DNA of 17,873 bases from Eimeria necatrix (Eukaryota > Apicomplexa > Conoidasida > Eucoccidiorida > Eimeriidae). Below are positions 1 through 8,483 of this stretch, piece by piece. The notes beneath the pieces were generated by a model. That model had not been told where the DNA came from. It saw only the letters and a program-made list of their open reading frames with translations, and did no database searches. Numbering within the stretch: the stretch's first letter is position 1; the number at the start of each line of letters is the position of its first letter. The position numbers and the translations under genes are program-made. Where the stretch lies: NCBI RefSeq assembly GCF_000499385.1, contig NW_013651747.1:98856-116728 (forward strand). The letters are read 5' to 3'.

Positions 1-12
1 GCCGCTGCACTC

Positions 13-61
13 TAAACCCTAAACCCTAAACCCTAATCTCCAAACCCTAAACCCTAAACCC
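13..61 (+). repeat. Telomere-like AAACCCT array
   Basis: About six tandem AAACCCT heptamers with one degenerate unit. The sequence continues into non-repetitive DNA on the right, so this is an interstitial array and not proof of a chromosome end. Confidence 0.9.
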
Positions 62-156
62 TTGGAAACACAGAATTGGGGTTTGGGGTTTGGCGGGGGC
101 CTCCGAGACCCCCGGCGGCAGCTGTACGTACACCCGAAAACGGCAACTCTTACAGG

Positions 157-208
157 GCTTAGGGTTTAGGGTTTAGGGTTTAGGGTTTAGGGTTTAGGGT
201 TTAGGGTT
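157..208 (-). repeat. Telomere-like TTTAGGG array, reverse orientation
   Basis: Seven near-perfect GGGTTTA heptamers. They run opposite to the array at 13-61, so the two could pair as a large inverted repeat with a spacer of about 95 bp. Confidence 0.9.
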
Positions 209-508
209 GTGAGGCTGAAAGAGACAAAAGGACTTTTTGAATTGCTGAAAAGAAGTTCTTGATTTATTCAGCTCGAGGCTGCTGAGGTGTACGTACTGCT
301 GGCGACTGCGCGCCGGCGCCGAAATGAAACGAAAAGAAAATAAAAATAAAAATAAAAACAAAAAATAAAAACTAAAATAAAATTAAAATTGATTTTAGAA
401 ACAAATGAAATGAGATTTGAATGCGAATTAGTTCTTTTTTCCTTTTTTCCGTTTCTTCCACTTGACCACTGCTGCGGCGAGGACTCGGCGGGGCTTGCTG
501 CCCAGACC

Positions 509-535
509 CCAAACCCTAAACCCTAAACCCTAAAT
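509..535 (+). repeat. Short AAACCCT array
   Basis: Three to four AAACCCT units in GC-rich sequence. They also end the 38-codon open frame that starts at the ATG at 410. Confidence 0.85.
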
Positions 536-1160
536 CAGCGAATAGAGGATCCAAAAGGTTAAATTGGTCCTTTTGGTTGAAAGGGTTTATAAAAAAGGGG
601 TCGGAGTTCTTAAGAACCCGTGGGCTGCTGCTGCAGCTGCTGCAGCTGCTGCCCCGCTGCCGACTGCGGGCGGCGAGGCCAGTGGTTCGGGGCCCCCTGG
701 GGCCGTTTGAGCTTGAAATTTGGCGTAAAAGGCTCATTTTTTGTTTAGTTTTAATTATTTTAATTATTTGAGTTTAATTAGAATTAAAAACTGCGAAAAA
801 AACCGGAAAAAAGGGGAAAAAGGGCCGCTGGGGACGCCGATCGCCCGGCGAGCGCTGGCCGGAGGGACCTCGGGGGGGCTGCGGGCTTTGGGGCCCTTTC
901 GGAGGCTTTTCTGCGTCAAAAGTCTTCAAATTGGATTTAAATTTAACATTTTAATTATATTTAATTAATTTATTCGACAAAAGCGCGAAAAATAAGCCCT
1001 TTTCCGCGTAGACAGCGCAGCGCAGCGCAGCAGCAGCCGCAAAGGCACACCTGCTGCTGCTGCTGCCCCCAGAATGCAGCAGCACTTTCTTCTCTCCAGC
1101 TTCCGCCTTTCTTCTTTTCATCTTTTAAATCCTCTCGCCCCTCTTTTGCATTTCTTAAAG

Positions 1161-1277
1161 ACCCGGGGGCTCAAGCAGCAGCAGCAGCAGACCTCCCCCC
1201 GCACTGCCTGGCCCGGCATGTGGTGGGGGAGTGGGAAATCCACGAGGGCCTCTGGCAGCCCTGTAGGCATCTCGAGG

Positions 1278-1324
<47 letters not shown>

Positions 1325-1370
1325 GACCCTTTTTGCGGACACTTCACGCCCGACAGGCTCGGCTCCCACG
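1161..1370 (+). CDS. Cathepsin C exon: start of exclusion domain with poly-Gln
   Basis: The frame reads [20 protein letters not shown], then WQPC, about 16 Gln (1279-1324), then [15 protein letters not shown]. This fits the first strands of the cathepsin C exclusion domain (compare D-x-P-x-N-C and L-G-x-W in animal enzymes). The Gln run sits between two conserved Cys-containing segments. The donor is G|GTCTGC at 1371, phase 1. The frame must splice here because it later hits a stop at 1676. The 5' edge is uncertain: acceptors end at 1160 (after a pyrimidine tract) and at 1190, and this frame has no ATG back to the stop at 962. A signal-peptide-like ATG frame at 1074 is out of register, and no GT lies between it and this exon. 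Confidence 0.72.
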
Positions 1371-1371
1371 G

Positions 1372-1402
<31 letters not shown>

Positions 1403-1938
1403 ATGCTGTTTATGCTGCTGGTGCTGCTGCTGATGGTGCTGTTGGCGGTGATGGTGGTGGTGCAAGTGCTGCTGCTGCTGCTGCTGCTGCTGCAACTGCT
1501 GCTGCTAGTGGTGGTAGTTCTGATGCTGCTGATGGCGCTGGTTGTGCTGCTGCTGCTGCTTGTGGTGCTGCTGAAGGTGCTGCTGCTTTTGCTGCTGCTG
1601 CCTATGATGGTGATGCTGGTTTTGCTGCTGCTGCTGTACTGCTGCTGCTTTTGGTGCTGCTGCTGCTGCTGCTGCTGATGCTGGTGGTGGTGCTGCTGCT
1701 GATCCTGCAGCTCGCGCTGCTGCTACTGGCGCCGTTGCTGGTTTTGTTGCTGCTGCTGCTGCTCATCCTGCTGCTCGCCTCCCCATCCTGCCGCTGGTGC
1801 TGCTGCTGCTGCTGCTGCTGCTGCAGCACTGTTGCTGCTGTTGCTGCTGCTGGCCCTTCTGCTTCTCCTGTTGCTGCTGCTGCCTTTCCGTGTGCTGCTG
1901 TTTCTGCGGCTCGCTTTCCCCCGTTACCCCGCGCCGCT

Positions 1939-1988
<50 letters not shown>

Positions 1989-2163
1989 TTGTGTGTGTGT
2001 CTGCAGGCCCCTTGAGTCCGCCAAAAGTGTCTGAGAACTTCAAAGAGACAAAAAAGTTTAAAATAAAATTAAAAGAAGACTTTACTGCAGCAGCAGCAAA
2101 TGGAGCAGTGGGCCACTGGACCATGGTCTACGACGAGGGGCTGCAGCTGCAGCTGCAGCTCCC

Positions 2164-2216
<53 letters not shown>

Positions 2217-2366
2217 GGGTTCGAGAAATAGTTTATTTTTCTTTTTTCAAATATGAAATTCAAAAAGATAATCCAAAACTCTCCAGCAGCTTTTGCCACA
2301 CTCTTATGGTTGGCTGGGCCCACGCAACAGAAGACCCCGAGCAGCAGCAAAGTGACACACACGCGT

Positions 2367-2441
<75 letters not shown>

Positions 2442-2522
2442 ATGGTGATGATGGTGTGCGCCTGATGATGCTGCAGCTGGTGCTGCCGATGATGCACCTA
2501 ATAATGATGAAGACGCAGCTGC

Positions 2523-2555
<33 letters not shown>

Positions 2556-2703
2556 ACCCTCACGAGTTTGATAATGCTGCTGCTGCTGCTGCTGCTGCTT
2601 TTGCCGCTGCTGCTGCTAAATGCTTTTGTCATTTGTCTTGCTGCTTCTGCCCTCCATCCATTTACCTTTCCACTTCTTCTTATCTTTTGGCTAGCAGTCT
2701 GCC

Positions 2704-2741
<38 letters not shown>

Positions 2742-4435
2742 CAAAACTTTACCTCTGCGGTTTTCTTGCTGCAGCAGACTCTCTAGCCCCAGCGGACCAA
2801 TCACGCACACCTGAGGGGGGCCCCCAGGGGGCCCCTGCAGGGGGGCCCCCAAAGGTGGTGCTGGTGGGCAACGAAGGTGGGAGAGGCCCTGGAGAGACCC
2901 ACAAATTGGGTACCAACAATTCGAAAGAGTCCAGTGGACCTGCAGTGGTTACCGAGGCCCCGAGTGCCGGATATTTTGAAAGTGGCTGTGAGGCCGCAGC
3001 GGCAGCAGGGTGAAACCCTAAACCCTAAACCCTAAACCCTAAACCCTAAACCCTAGGCGCTGGTCTAAACCCTAGTTGGGGACCCTGGGACCTGGTGCGC
3101 CCGGACGCAGCGGGGAAGGGCCTGCTTCCCGCAGCCAGACCCCCCCAAACCCTAAACTCTAAACGCTAAACCCTAAACCCTAAACCCTAAACCCTAAACC
3201 TCAAACCCTAAACCCTAAACCCTTGTTGCGGCTGCAGGCAAGGAGCCTTCCAACACTATAGTGTTTCGAGGCCGCCGTCTGCGGAAGCTAGCAGAGCTAA
3301 TGGCTTCCTTGGGGCCCCCCGGGGGGCCCCCAGGGGGGCCCCCCTTGGGGGGCCCCCTGGGGGGCCCCCCGGGGGGGCCCCCCGGGGGGGCCCCCAGAGG
3401 CACTGCAGAAGAAGAAGAGGCCCCTTGGAAATATATTTCAGACTTTGATTGGACAAATCCAGATCACGTTTTTATGCGGGTTAGAATAATAAAAAATAAT
3501 TTTAAAATTAAAATTAATAATTTTAAAATTAAAATTAAGTTTTTATAAAAGGGTTTTTGTTTTAAATGATTTGAAATTGAAATAGTTTTGTTTTGAGGGG
3601 TTTGAAATCAAAAAGTTCTTTCGCGTTTTCTTCCTTAGTGGGTGGTTTTTATTCTTATTTATTTTAATTATTTATTTTTTGATTTAATTAATTAATTAAT
3701 CAATCGATTAATTAATTAATTAATTAATTAATTAATTAATTAATTAATTAAATTTATTTACTTTTATTTATTCCATGATTTGTTTTTACTTGTGTTATTT
3801 CATTCCAGTTTGGCGCTGCTGCCTTTATGCTTTTTATTTTCATCACAATTATTTTTAAGAGTATTTTTTTCTATTTACATTTATATTTATATTTATATTT
3901 ATATTTATATTTATATTTATATTTATATTTATATTTATATTTATATTTACATTTATATTTATATTTATACTTATATTTATACTTATATATATATTTATAC
4001 TTATACTTATATTTATACTTATATTTATTTCGTGATTATATTTATATTTAATTGGTAATTATATTTATTTCATATTTACATATGCATGGCCATCTGTTGC
4101 TGCAGCCAAGCACCTGCCAGTGCTCCTGTGCCACTTTAGGGTTTAGGGTTTAGGGTTTAGGTTTGAGGGTTTAGGGTTTAGGTTTGAGGGTTTAGGGTTT
4201 AGGGTTGAGGGCTGCGGGTTTAGGGGGCTAGGGTTTACGGGGTTTACGGTTTAGGGTGTGGGGTTTAGTGTTTAGGGTTTAGGGTTTAGGGTTTAGGGTT
4301 TAGGGTTTAGGGTTTGCTGCAGCTGGGGCGGAGGCAAAGCGCAGTTCCCTCGGCTCCAGATCAGGGCGACTGCGGCTCTTGTTATGCCATAACAAGCAGC
4401 ACTGTTTTGACTTCAAGGTAAAATAAATAAACAAA

Positions 4436-4478
<43 letters not shown>

Positions 4479-4564
4479 GTAAATAATAATTCAATCAATT
4501 AATTTGTATTTAATGGAGAAAACGGCGGAGGCGCGGCGTTGCTGCAGCTGCAGAAAAAACCAGC

Positions 4565-4627
<63 letters not shown>

Positions 4628-5395
4628 TGTTTTGTATGTTTGTTTTATCAGGCTTTGGATTCGCTACGCCCAACATGATGACATCTTTGGAAAGGTCCAC
4701 GTCAATGCTCTTCAAGTAAGCAGCAGCTAGCTACAGCTAGCTACAGCTAGCTACAGCTAGCTACAGCTAGCCACAGCTAGCCACAGCCAGCCACAGCTAG
4801 CTGCAGCTGGCCACAGCTAGCTACACCTAGCCAGCCACAGCTAGCTGCAGCTGGCCACAGCTAGCTACACCTAGCCAGCCACAGCTAGCTGCAGCTAGCT
4901 GCAGCTAGCTACAGGTAGCTAGCCAAAGCTAGTTACAGCTAGCTACAGCTAGCTACAGCTAGCCACAGCTAGCCACAGCTAGCTATAGCTAACCACAGTT
5001 AGGTGAAGCTAGCTACAGCTAGCTATAGCTAACCACAGCTAGCTACAGCAAGCCATAGCTAGCTGTAGCCTGCTACAGCTCGCTGTAGCTAGCTACGTCT
5101 AGCGACAGCCAGCTACCGCTAGCCACAGCTAGCTACACCTAGCCAGCCACCCTGCTAGCTAGCTGTGGCCAGCTAGCTGTGGCTAGCTAGCCACAGCTAG
5201 CTAGCCACAGCTAGCTAACCAAAGCTAGCCGCAGCAGCCTGAAGTCCTTCACAGCTAGCTGCCGGCAGCAGCAAAGTGCTGCTGCAGTAACTTGCTGCAG
5301 CAAGCTGCTGCAGCAAGCTGCTGCAGTGCCCCAGGTGTCTGTACACCCCACGGCGCTGCAGCAACTTCACCGCTGCTCCTGCCTTAATATTACAT

Positions 5396-5426
<31 letters not shown>

Positions 5427-5432
5427 TTATTT

Positions 5433-5484
<52 letters not shown>

Positions 5485-7604
5485 TTTGTTATTTGTTTTC
5501 AGGGCACTGCATGCAATGTGTACAACCAGGGCTGCTCCGGGGGTTATGTTTTTTTGGCTTTGAAGTTTGGCAGCGAAGAAGGGTTTAGAAGTCAAGAGTG
5601 TTTAGAAGACTACAACAAAACCCTAACTCAAACCGTAAACCCTAAACCCTAAACCCTAAACCCTAAACCCTAAACCCTAGGAGCTGCGTGCGCAGAGTGG
5701 AGGAGCCTGCGCTCTTTTTTCCGCTGCAAGCGGCAGCTCCCCGTTCGCCTCCAAACCCTAAACCCTAAACCCTAAACCCTAAACCCTAAACCCTAAGCCC
5801 TCGCCTTCAAACCCTAAACCGTAAACCCTAAACCCTTGCCTCTGAACCCAACCCTCGCGGCTAAACCCTAGACCCTCACCACCCGCCCCCGTCGCTAAAC
5901 CCCGAACCCTCGCCCCTAAACCCCAAACCCTAAACCCTAAACCCTAAACCCTAAACCCTAGCCTTCCAGGCGGCCTCAGGAGCTGCCGTTTTCCGCCTTT
6001 CGCCTCCCAACTCCTTCTCCCTTTCCCTGTCTCGAAAAGAAAGAACAAAACCCCAAAAGAAAAGAAAAAAAAAGAAAACTTGATTTGAACTTTTGGCTGC
6101 GACGCAGCGGGGGGCCCCCCAGCTCCCGCTGCTGCTGCAGCAGTGCCACGACCTGGGCGGCCAACTCGGCGCTGCAGTCTATGGCTGCGGGGGGCCCCCC
6201 CCCCACTTGGGCCTTCCGAAGTCTTGTGAAAAAAAAATAAAAGTTTCCAAATGGTATTATGTTGGGGGCCCCTTCGGGGCCTCTTCTGCTGCGCAGATGC
6301 AGCGCGAAATTTGGCTCAAGGGGCCCCTCGCAGTCTCCATTGAACCCCCACGTGAGCCAACTTCCAATGCATGCATGCAGTTGCATGCATGCATGCATGC
6401 ATGCATGCATGCATGCATGCATGCATGCATGCATGCATGCATGCATGCAGTTGCATGCAGTTGCATGCAAGTTGCATGCAAGTGGGAACAGGAAAGAATG
6501 ATGTCGTATAAGTGTTTATGAAAATGGAGATAATTAAATGCAAATAAATTACAAGTCTTTGAAAGTGGAAAAAGACAGAAGCGCCATTTTATTTATTTGC
6601 GGGTGCATGCGCATGCAAGGCTGCTCTGGAAATGTGAATTTGTTTTTGAATGCGAATACAAAAGTAAATGCGAATATAAATGCAAATGCAAATAAATGCA
6701 AATAAATGTAAATGAAAACGAACAAAAATTACAGAAATAAATGCAAGGATTCAAGGCAGATTCAAAGTGCTTTTTGAAACTTCGGAATTGGCGTCAAAAG
6801 TGGCTTTTTGCGAAAAATGAACCTTTTGCTTCTTTCTGCTGTTTTTTTTCTTCTAAAAACACAAATAATGATAAATAATCAAATAATAATTGAATAATTA
6901 TTTATTCAAAAATAAAAATGGCGAAATTTGCAAGGAATTTGAAAGGCGCAGTTGACAGCGCTGCGGTGTACGTACACCGGAGAGTATTGACTGGATACTG
7001 GATTTTCAGTTTTTTTCATTTTTTTTCATTTTTTGTTTTTTCTTTCGCTTTAACTTCTCCATTTTTGATTTTTGGACACTTCTTTGGCTTATTTTTGATT
7101 TATTTTCGATATTTTGAACTATTTTCCACTTTTTTGCGATCCATTTTCGACCTTTTTGCTTCTCAGCTTCTTTCTCTTCTTACCGTGGGGGAGTGTTCAA
7201 AGAGCCTTACACCAGCATTCGGCAAAAGGGCAAAAACTGGACTTGGGAAAAGGCGAGTGTTTTTTGTTTTAATTTTAATTTTAAATTAATTTTAGTTTAA
7301 AATTAAAATTAAAATTTAAATTAACTTCAAGCTTAAATTCTTGTTTTCTACTTTGAGGCTTTTTAGTTCTTTCCTTCTTTTGCCCCCTCGCTGCATGCGA
7401 GAAAGCAGCTGCGTCCGATGCACTTACTTGCTGCTGCTGCAGCAGCAGCTGCTGCTGCTGCTGCTGCTACTGTTGCTGCTGCTGCTGCTGCTGCTACTGT
7501 TGCTGCAGCGGCAGCTGCTGCTGCAAGACACGCACGCAAACAACTAATTCTTCCGACCGCCGACACTCATTTGCTATCCCTGCTTCTGCTGCTGCTGCTG
7601 CCCC

Positions 7605-7639
<35 letters not shown>

Positions 7640-7852
7640 AGGTGGACCACGCAGTGGTGGTGGTGGGGTGGGGTTGGGAGCGGGAGGGGCCCCTCTGGAT
7701 ACCCTTTTGGAAAATTCGAAACTCTTGGGGCCCCTCTTGGGGAGAAAAAGGTTTTGGAAAAGTCTTGAGGGGCCTCAACGAAATTGCAATTGAAAGAGTT
7801 GCTGTTGCTGCAGAAGTCCTGCTCTTCGAAGGCAACACCCTCGTCCAGCCCC

Positions 7853-7906
<54 letters not shown>

Positions 7907-8014
7907 GCAGCAGCAGCAGCAGCAGCGGTAGTAGTGGGGCTACGGGAAGTGGTTCTAGTGAGGAAAGTGAAGAAAAGGAAAAGATAAAGAGTTGGGAAAA
8001 ATCCCTAAAGAGCC

Positions 8015-8070
<56 letters not shown>

Positions 8071-8326
8071 TCGCTGGAGGCGCTCATTGCAGAGGCCTCC
8101 GTGGGGGAGCCGCGCAGCAGCAAAAGCAGCAAAGGCGGAAGCAAAAAGGACAAAAGCAATTATTATAATTTCACTTTTAATGAAACTAAAGATGAAGAAT
8201 TAATTAACTTTTCAAAAGAATTAAAAACCCTTTTAAAAGACCCATACACTCCAAATCCCTCCTTTACGGGTCTGCAGCAAATTTCGCTGCATCAAGCAGC
8301 AGCAGCTGCCCAGCAGCAGCAGCAGC

Positions 8327-8365
<39 letters not shown>

Positions 8366-8391
8366 CGGCAGCACCAACAACAGTAAGTTGA
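1161..8391 (+). CDS. Cathepsin C (dipeptidyl peptidase I)-type cysteine protease, 10-exon model
   Basis: This is a peptidase family C1 enzyme of the cathepsin C subgroup. That family removes dipeptides from free N-termini, normally in a secretory or endolysosomal compartment. Modelled exons are 1161-1370, 2007-2455, 2787-3009, 3238-3479, 4323-4417, 4652-4715, 5503-5634, 6108-6351, 7167-7258 and 7642-8391. Phases agree at every junction as modelled. The exclusion domain, which makes family members dipeptidases, is recognised by [28 protein letters not shown] and GWAH. The catalytic domain has [43 protein letters not shown] and RNSWG. Tyr after the catalytic Cys and an intact exclusion domain argue for cathepsin C over cathepsin L or B. 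Repeats add poly-Gln, a Gly/Pro linker and a Ser-rich tail, so it is much longer than animal cathepsin C. Coccidia have several paralogues and I cannot say which this is. The true start, the exon 2/3 boundary and the C-terminus are uncertain. Confidence 0.85.
1371..2006 (+). repeat. CTG-rich intron ending in a CAG array
   Basis: The intron begins directly in a CTG run and is almost wholly imperfect CTG (1372-1900), then (CAG)17 at about 1936-1987, then GT-rich sequence ending in CTGCAG. CTG followed by CAG in one transcript can fold back on itself. All frames give long Leu, Ala, Cys or Ser runs, which I regard as artefacts. The flanking exons join in phase 1 across it. Confidence 0.7.
2007..2455 (+). 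CDS. Cathepsin C exon: core of exclusion domain
   Basis: The acceptor is TGTGTGTCTGCAG. The frame reads [26 protein letters not shown], a poly-Gln tract (about 2162-2215), [25 protein letters not shown]. These match, in order, the exclusion-domain strands of animal cathepsin C (GHFTIIYNQG, FFKYKEEG, MTGWVH). The second poly-Gln tract sits in what would be a surface loop. The end is uncertain. A donor at 2352 (phase 1) does not match any acceptor in the next exon. Reading on through poly-Ala to GTGCGC at 2456 (phase 0) does, and I chose that. Confidence 0.7.
2787..3009 (+). CDS. Cathepsin C exon: end of exclusion domain (tentative)
   Basis: The frame includes [16 protein letters not shown], which weakly resembles the W-x-C-F-x-G-K-K-V segment closing the exclusion domain, then a basic stretch. 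The donor CAGG|GTGAAACCC at 3010 opens straight into an AAACCCT array, and its phase (1) matches the next exon. Acceptors could end at 2786, 2792 or 2840. The other two frames are open for long stretches too, so the reading rests on phase and weak similarity. Confidence 0.45.
3010..3237 (+). repeat. Intron built on AAACCCT arrays
   Basis: Two telomere-like arrays (3013-3054 and 3147-3222) surround a GC-rich spacer. The first begins at the splice donor; the second ends 15 bp before the acceptor GCTGCAG. Some units are degenerate (AAACTCT, AAACGCT). Confidence 0.8.
3238..3479 (+). CDS. Cathepsin C exon: Gly/Pro-rich linker to catalytic domain
   Basis: The exon encodes [20 protein letters not shown], then a Gly-Pro stretch translated from GGGGGCCCC repeats (3310-3400), an acidic EEEE and [18 protein letters not shown]. 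The segment before the Gly/Pro run fits the end of the activation region. FDWTNP occupies the place of the W-D-W/F-D-W motif that opens the mature catalytic domain. The donor is CGG|GTTAGA, phase 0, matching the active-site exon. An extra intron inside the GC-rich repeat cannot be ruled out. Confidence 0.75.
3480..4322 (+). repeat. Intron with AT microsatellites and TTTAGGG array
   Basis: In order: an imperfect TTTTAAAATTAAAATTAA repeat (3490-3535), a TTAA/TTAATTAA run (3682-3750), a long ATATTT hexamer array (3873-4050), a short unique stretch (4075-4133) and a degenerate TTTAGGG array (4134-4313). The last array runs to within 10 bp of the acceptor GCTGCAG at 4322. Confidence 0.85.
4323..4417 (+). 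CDS. Cathepsin C exon: catalytic cysteine
   Basis: Read in phase 0 the exon gives [20 protein letters not shown]. Gln at 4362-4364 would form the oxyanion hole and Cys at 4380-4382 is the nucleophile of the CGSC motif. Tyr follows it, as in cathepsin C; most papain relatives have Trp. The donor AAG|GTAAAA lies at the start of an AAAT microsatellite. The other two frames are not sensible. This is the strongest single piece of evidence for the gene. Confidence 0.92.
4418..4651 (+). repeat. Intron with AAAT microsatellite and CAG run
   Basis: (AAAT)n at 4420-4480, a short unique part, then (CAG)n with one CAA interruption at 4565-4625. The acceptor TTTTATCAG at 4651 has its own pyrimidine tract. 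Confidence 0.8.
4652..4715 (+). CDS. Cathepsin C exon: helix after active site
   Basis: This 64-nt exon completes Arg with the previous exon and encodes [20 protein letters not shown] plus Q. It fits the A/S-R-L/V-R-I helix between the active-site Cys and the glycine-rich loop. Both splice sites are good (TTTTATCAG and CAA|GTAAGC). In place of the usual L-S-P-Q motif it has V-N-A-L-Q, so the loop differs from animal enzymes. Confidence 0.88.
4716..5502 (+). repeat. Intron with decamer TAGCTACAGC array and TTTA run
   Basis: From 4729 to about 5240 the intron is a tandem array of a 10-bp unit, consensus CTAGCTACAG, with variants (CCACAG, CTGCAG, CTATAG, CCAGC) that grow more divergent to the right. 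A short GCAGCAAGCTGCT repeat (5270-5325), an AGGTGTCTGTACACC palindrome (5333-5347) and a (TTTA)n run (5394-5488) follow. The acceptor is TTTGTTTTCAG. Confidence 0.85.
5503..5634 (+). CDS. Cathepsin C exon: [12 protein letters not shown] glycine loop
   Basis: It encodes [20 protein letters not shown], then [20 protein letters not shown]. The C-x-x-Y-x-Q-G-C-x-G-G pattern is diagnostic of cathepsin C. The donor ACC|GTAAACCCT at 5635 is formed by a single-base variant of a telomere-like unit (GTAAACC for CTAAACC), so the exon end merges into an array. Phase 0 on both sides. Confidence 0.88.
5635..6107 (+). repeat. Intron with three AAACCCT arrays
   Basis: Perfect arrays at 5635-5679, 5755-5792 and 5924-5958 are joined by degenerate units (5807-5925, with AACCCTCGC and GCTAAACCC variants) and short unique spacers. 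A purine-rich tract (6037-6080) precedes the acceptor GACGCAG at 6107. Confidence 0.85.
6108..6351 (+). CDS. Cathepsin C exon: YYVGG and GPLAV motifs
   Basis: It encodes a repeat-derived Pro/Leu/Gln start, [27 protein letters not shown], then [15 protein letters not shown]. These match the Y-V-G-G and G-P-x-A-V strands of cathepsin C. The donor CAC|GTGAGC (phase 1) is strong. The start was chosen because 6108 is an acceptor in phase 0. Two GGGGGGCCCCCC runs (6109-6119, 6188-6202) add residues at the N-terminal side of the exon. Confidence 0.82.
6352..7166 (+). repeat. Intron with ATGC array and AT-rich DNA
   Basis: An array of overlapping TGCATGCA (6367-6478) starts 15 bp after the donor. 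Degenerate AAATGCAAAT repeats (6655-6720) and a perfect 16-bp palindrome CGGTGTACGTACACCG (6964-6979) follow, then a T-rich tract to the acceptor TGCTTCTCAG at 7166. Confidence 0.85.
6964..6979. promoter_or_regulatory. Palindrome CGGTGTACGTACACCG
   Basis: A perfect 16-bp palindrome in a protease-gene intron, and one member of a motif recurring across the window. The function is unknown; a binding site for a dimeric factor is one possibility. Confidence 0.4.
7167..7258 (+). CDS. Cathepsin C exon: [10 protein letters not shown] segment
   Basis: Joined in phase 1 to the previous exon, this gives [20 protein letters not shown], then WTWEKAS. It matches F-x-x-Y-x-x-G-I/V-Y/F before the catalytic His. 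The donor AGT|GTTTTT is weak, but only this choice keeps phase 0 into VDHAVVVV. The alternative GT two bases earlier breaks the frame. Confidence 0.85.
7259..7641 (+). repeat. Intron with CTG runs ending in a CTG-derived acceptor
   Basis: AT-rich at first (7259-7340), then CTG-rich (7430-7530 and 7580-7641). The acceptor is the end of the second CTG run, TGCTGCAG, so the repeat itself acts as the pyrimidine tract. Confidence 0.8.
7642..8391 (+). CDS. Cathepsin C exon: catalytic His and Asn plus Ser-rich tail
   Basis: It encodes [13 protein letters not shown] with His at 7648-7650, then [15 protein letters not shown] with Asn at 7720-7722, then [17 protein letters not shown], where animal cathepsin C ends. 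About 190 more residues follow. AGC runs (7855-7925, 8018-8070, 8322-8364) give poly-Ser, separated by acidic and basic segments, and a unique stretch (8157-8285) includes [19 protein letters not shown]. The frame ends at TGA 8389-8391, but those bases lie in ACA|GTAAGTTGA, a perfect donor. The protein may instead splice on, for example to 8961, where a phase-0 frame of 32 codons stays open. Confidence 0.85.
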
Positions 8392-8483
8392 TTAGTAAGT
8401 GGCTCAAGAAGCAAAAAGTGCTTCAAATATAATTTAAAAGAAAACCCCCATATCTGCCTCCCAAAGAAAACCCCAAGAGGCCT

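Larger units (their letters stand above)
1..1160. other. Upstream region, repeats and no proven exon
   Basis: This stretch holds telomere-like arrays (13-61, 157-208, 509-535), two palindromic TGTACGTAC motifs (near 123 and 289), A-rich low-complexity DNA (320-420) and GC patches (600-700, 830-900). The only ATGs are near 322, 405, 410, 420 and 1074. The ATG at 410 opens a 38-codon hydrophobic frame and that at 420 a 14-codon one. Either could be a signal-peptide exon of the downstream protease, but neither has a strong donor in a suitable phase. The first exon of that gene may also lie outside the window. Confidence 0.5.

Noticed and set aside
13..208. Chromosome end (true telomere)
   Set aside because: Arrays are short, occur in both orientations and recur throughout the window, including within introns. 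They are interstitial.
1118..2034. Long open frames of poly-Gln, Leu, Ala, Cys and Ser on both strands
   Set aside because: They are six-frame readings of CTG/CAG repeats. Only the frame carrying the exclusion-domain motifs is kept.
4729..5240. CRISPR-like array
   Set aside because: The unit is a continuous 10-bp tandem repeat with no spacers, in a eukaryotic intron.
5326..5400. Possible extra protease exon ([16 protein letters not shown])
   Set aside because: The exons at 4715 and 5503 already join in phase with the right spacing to family members, and no donor exists. The sequence includes the recurring palindrome.
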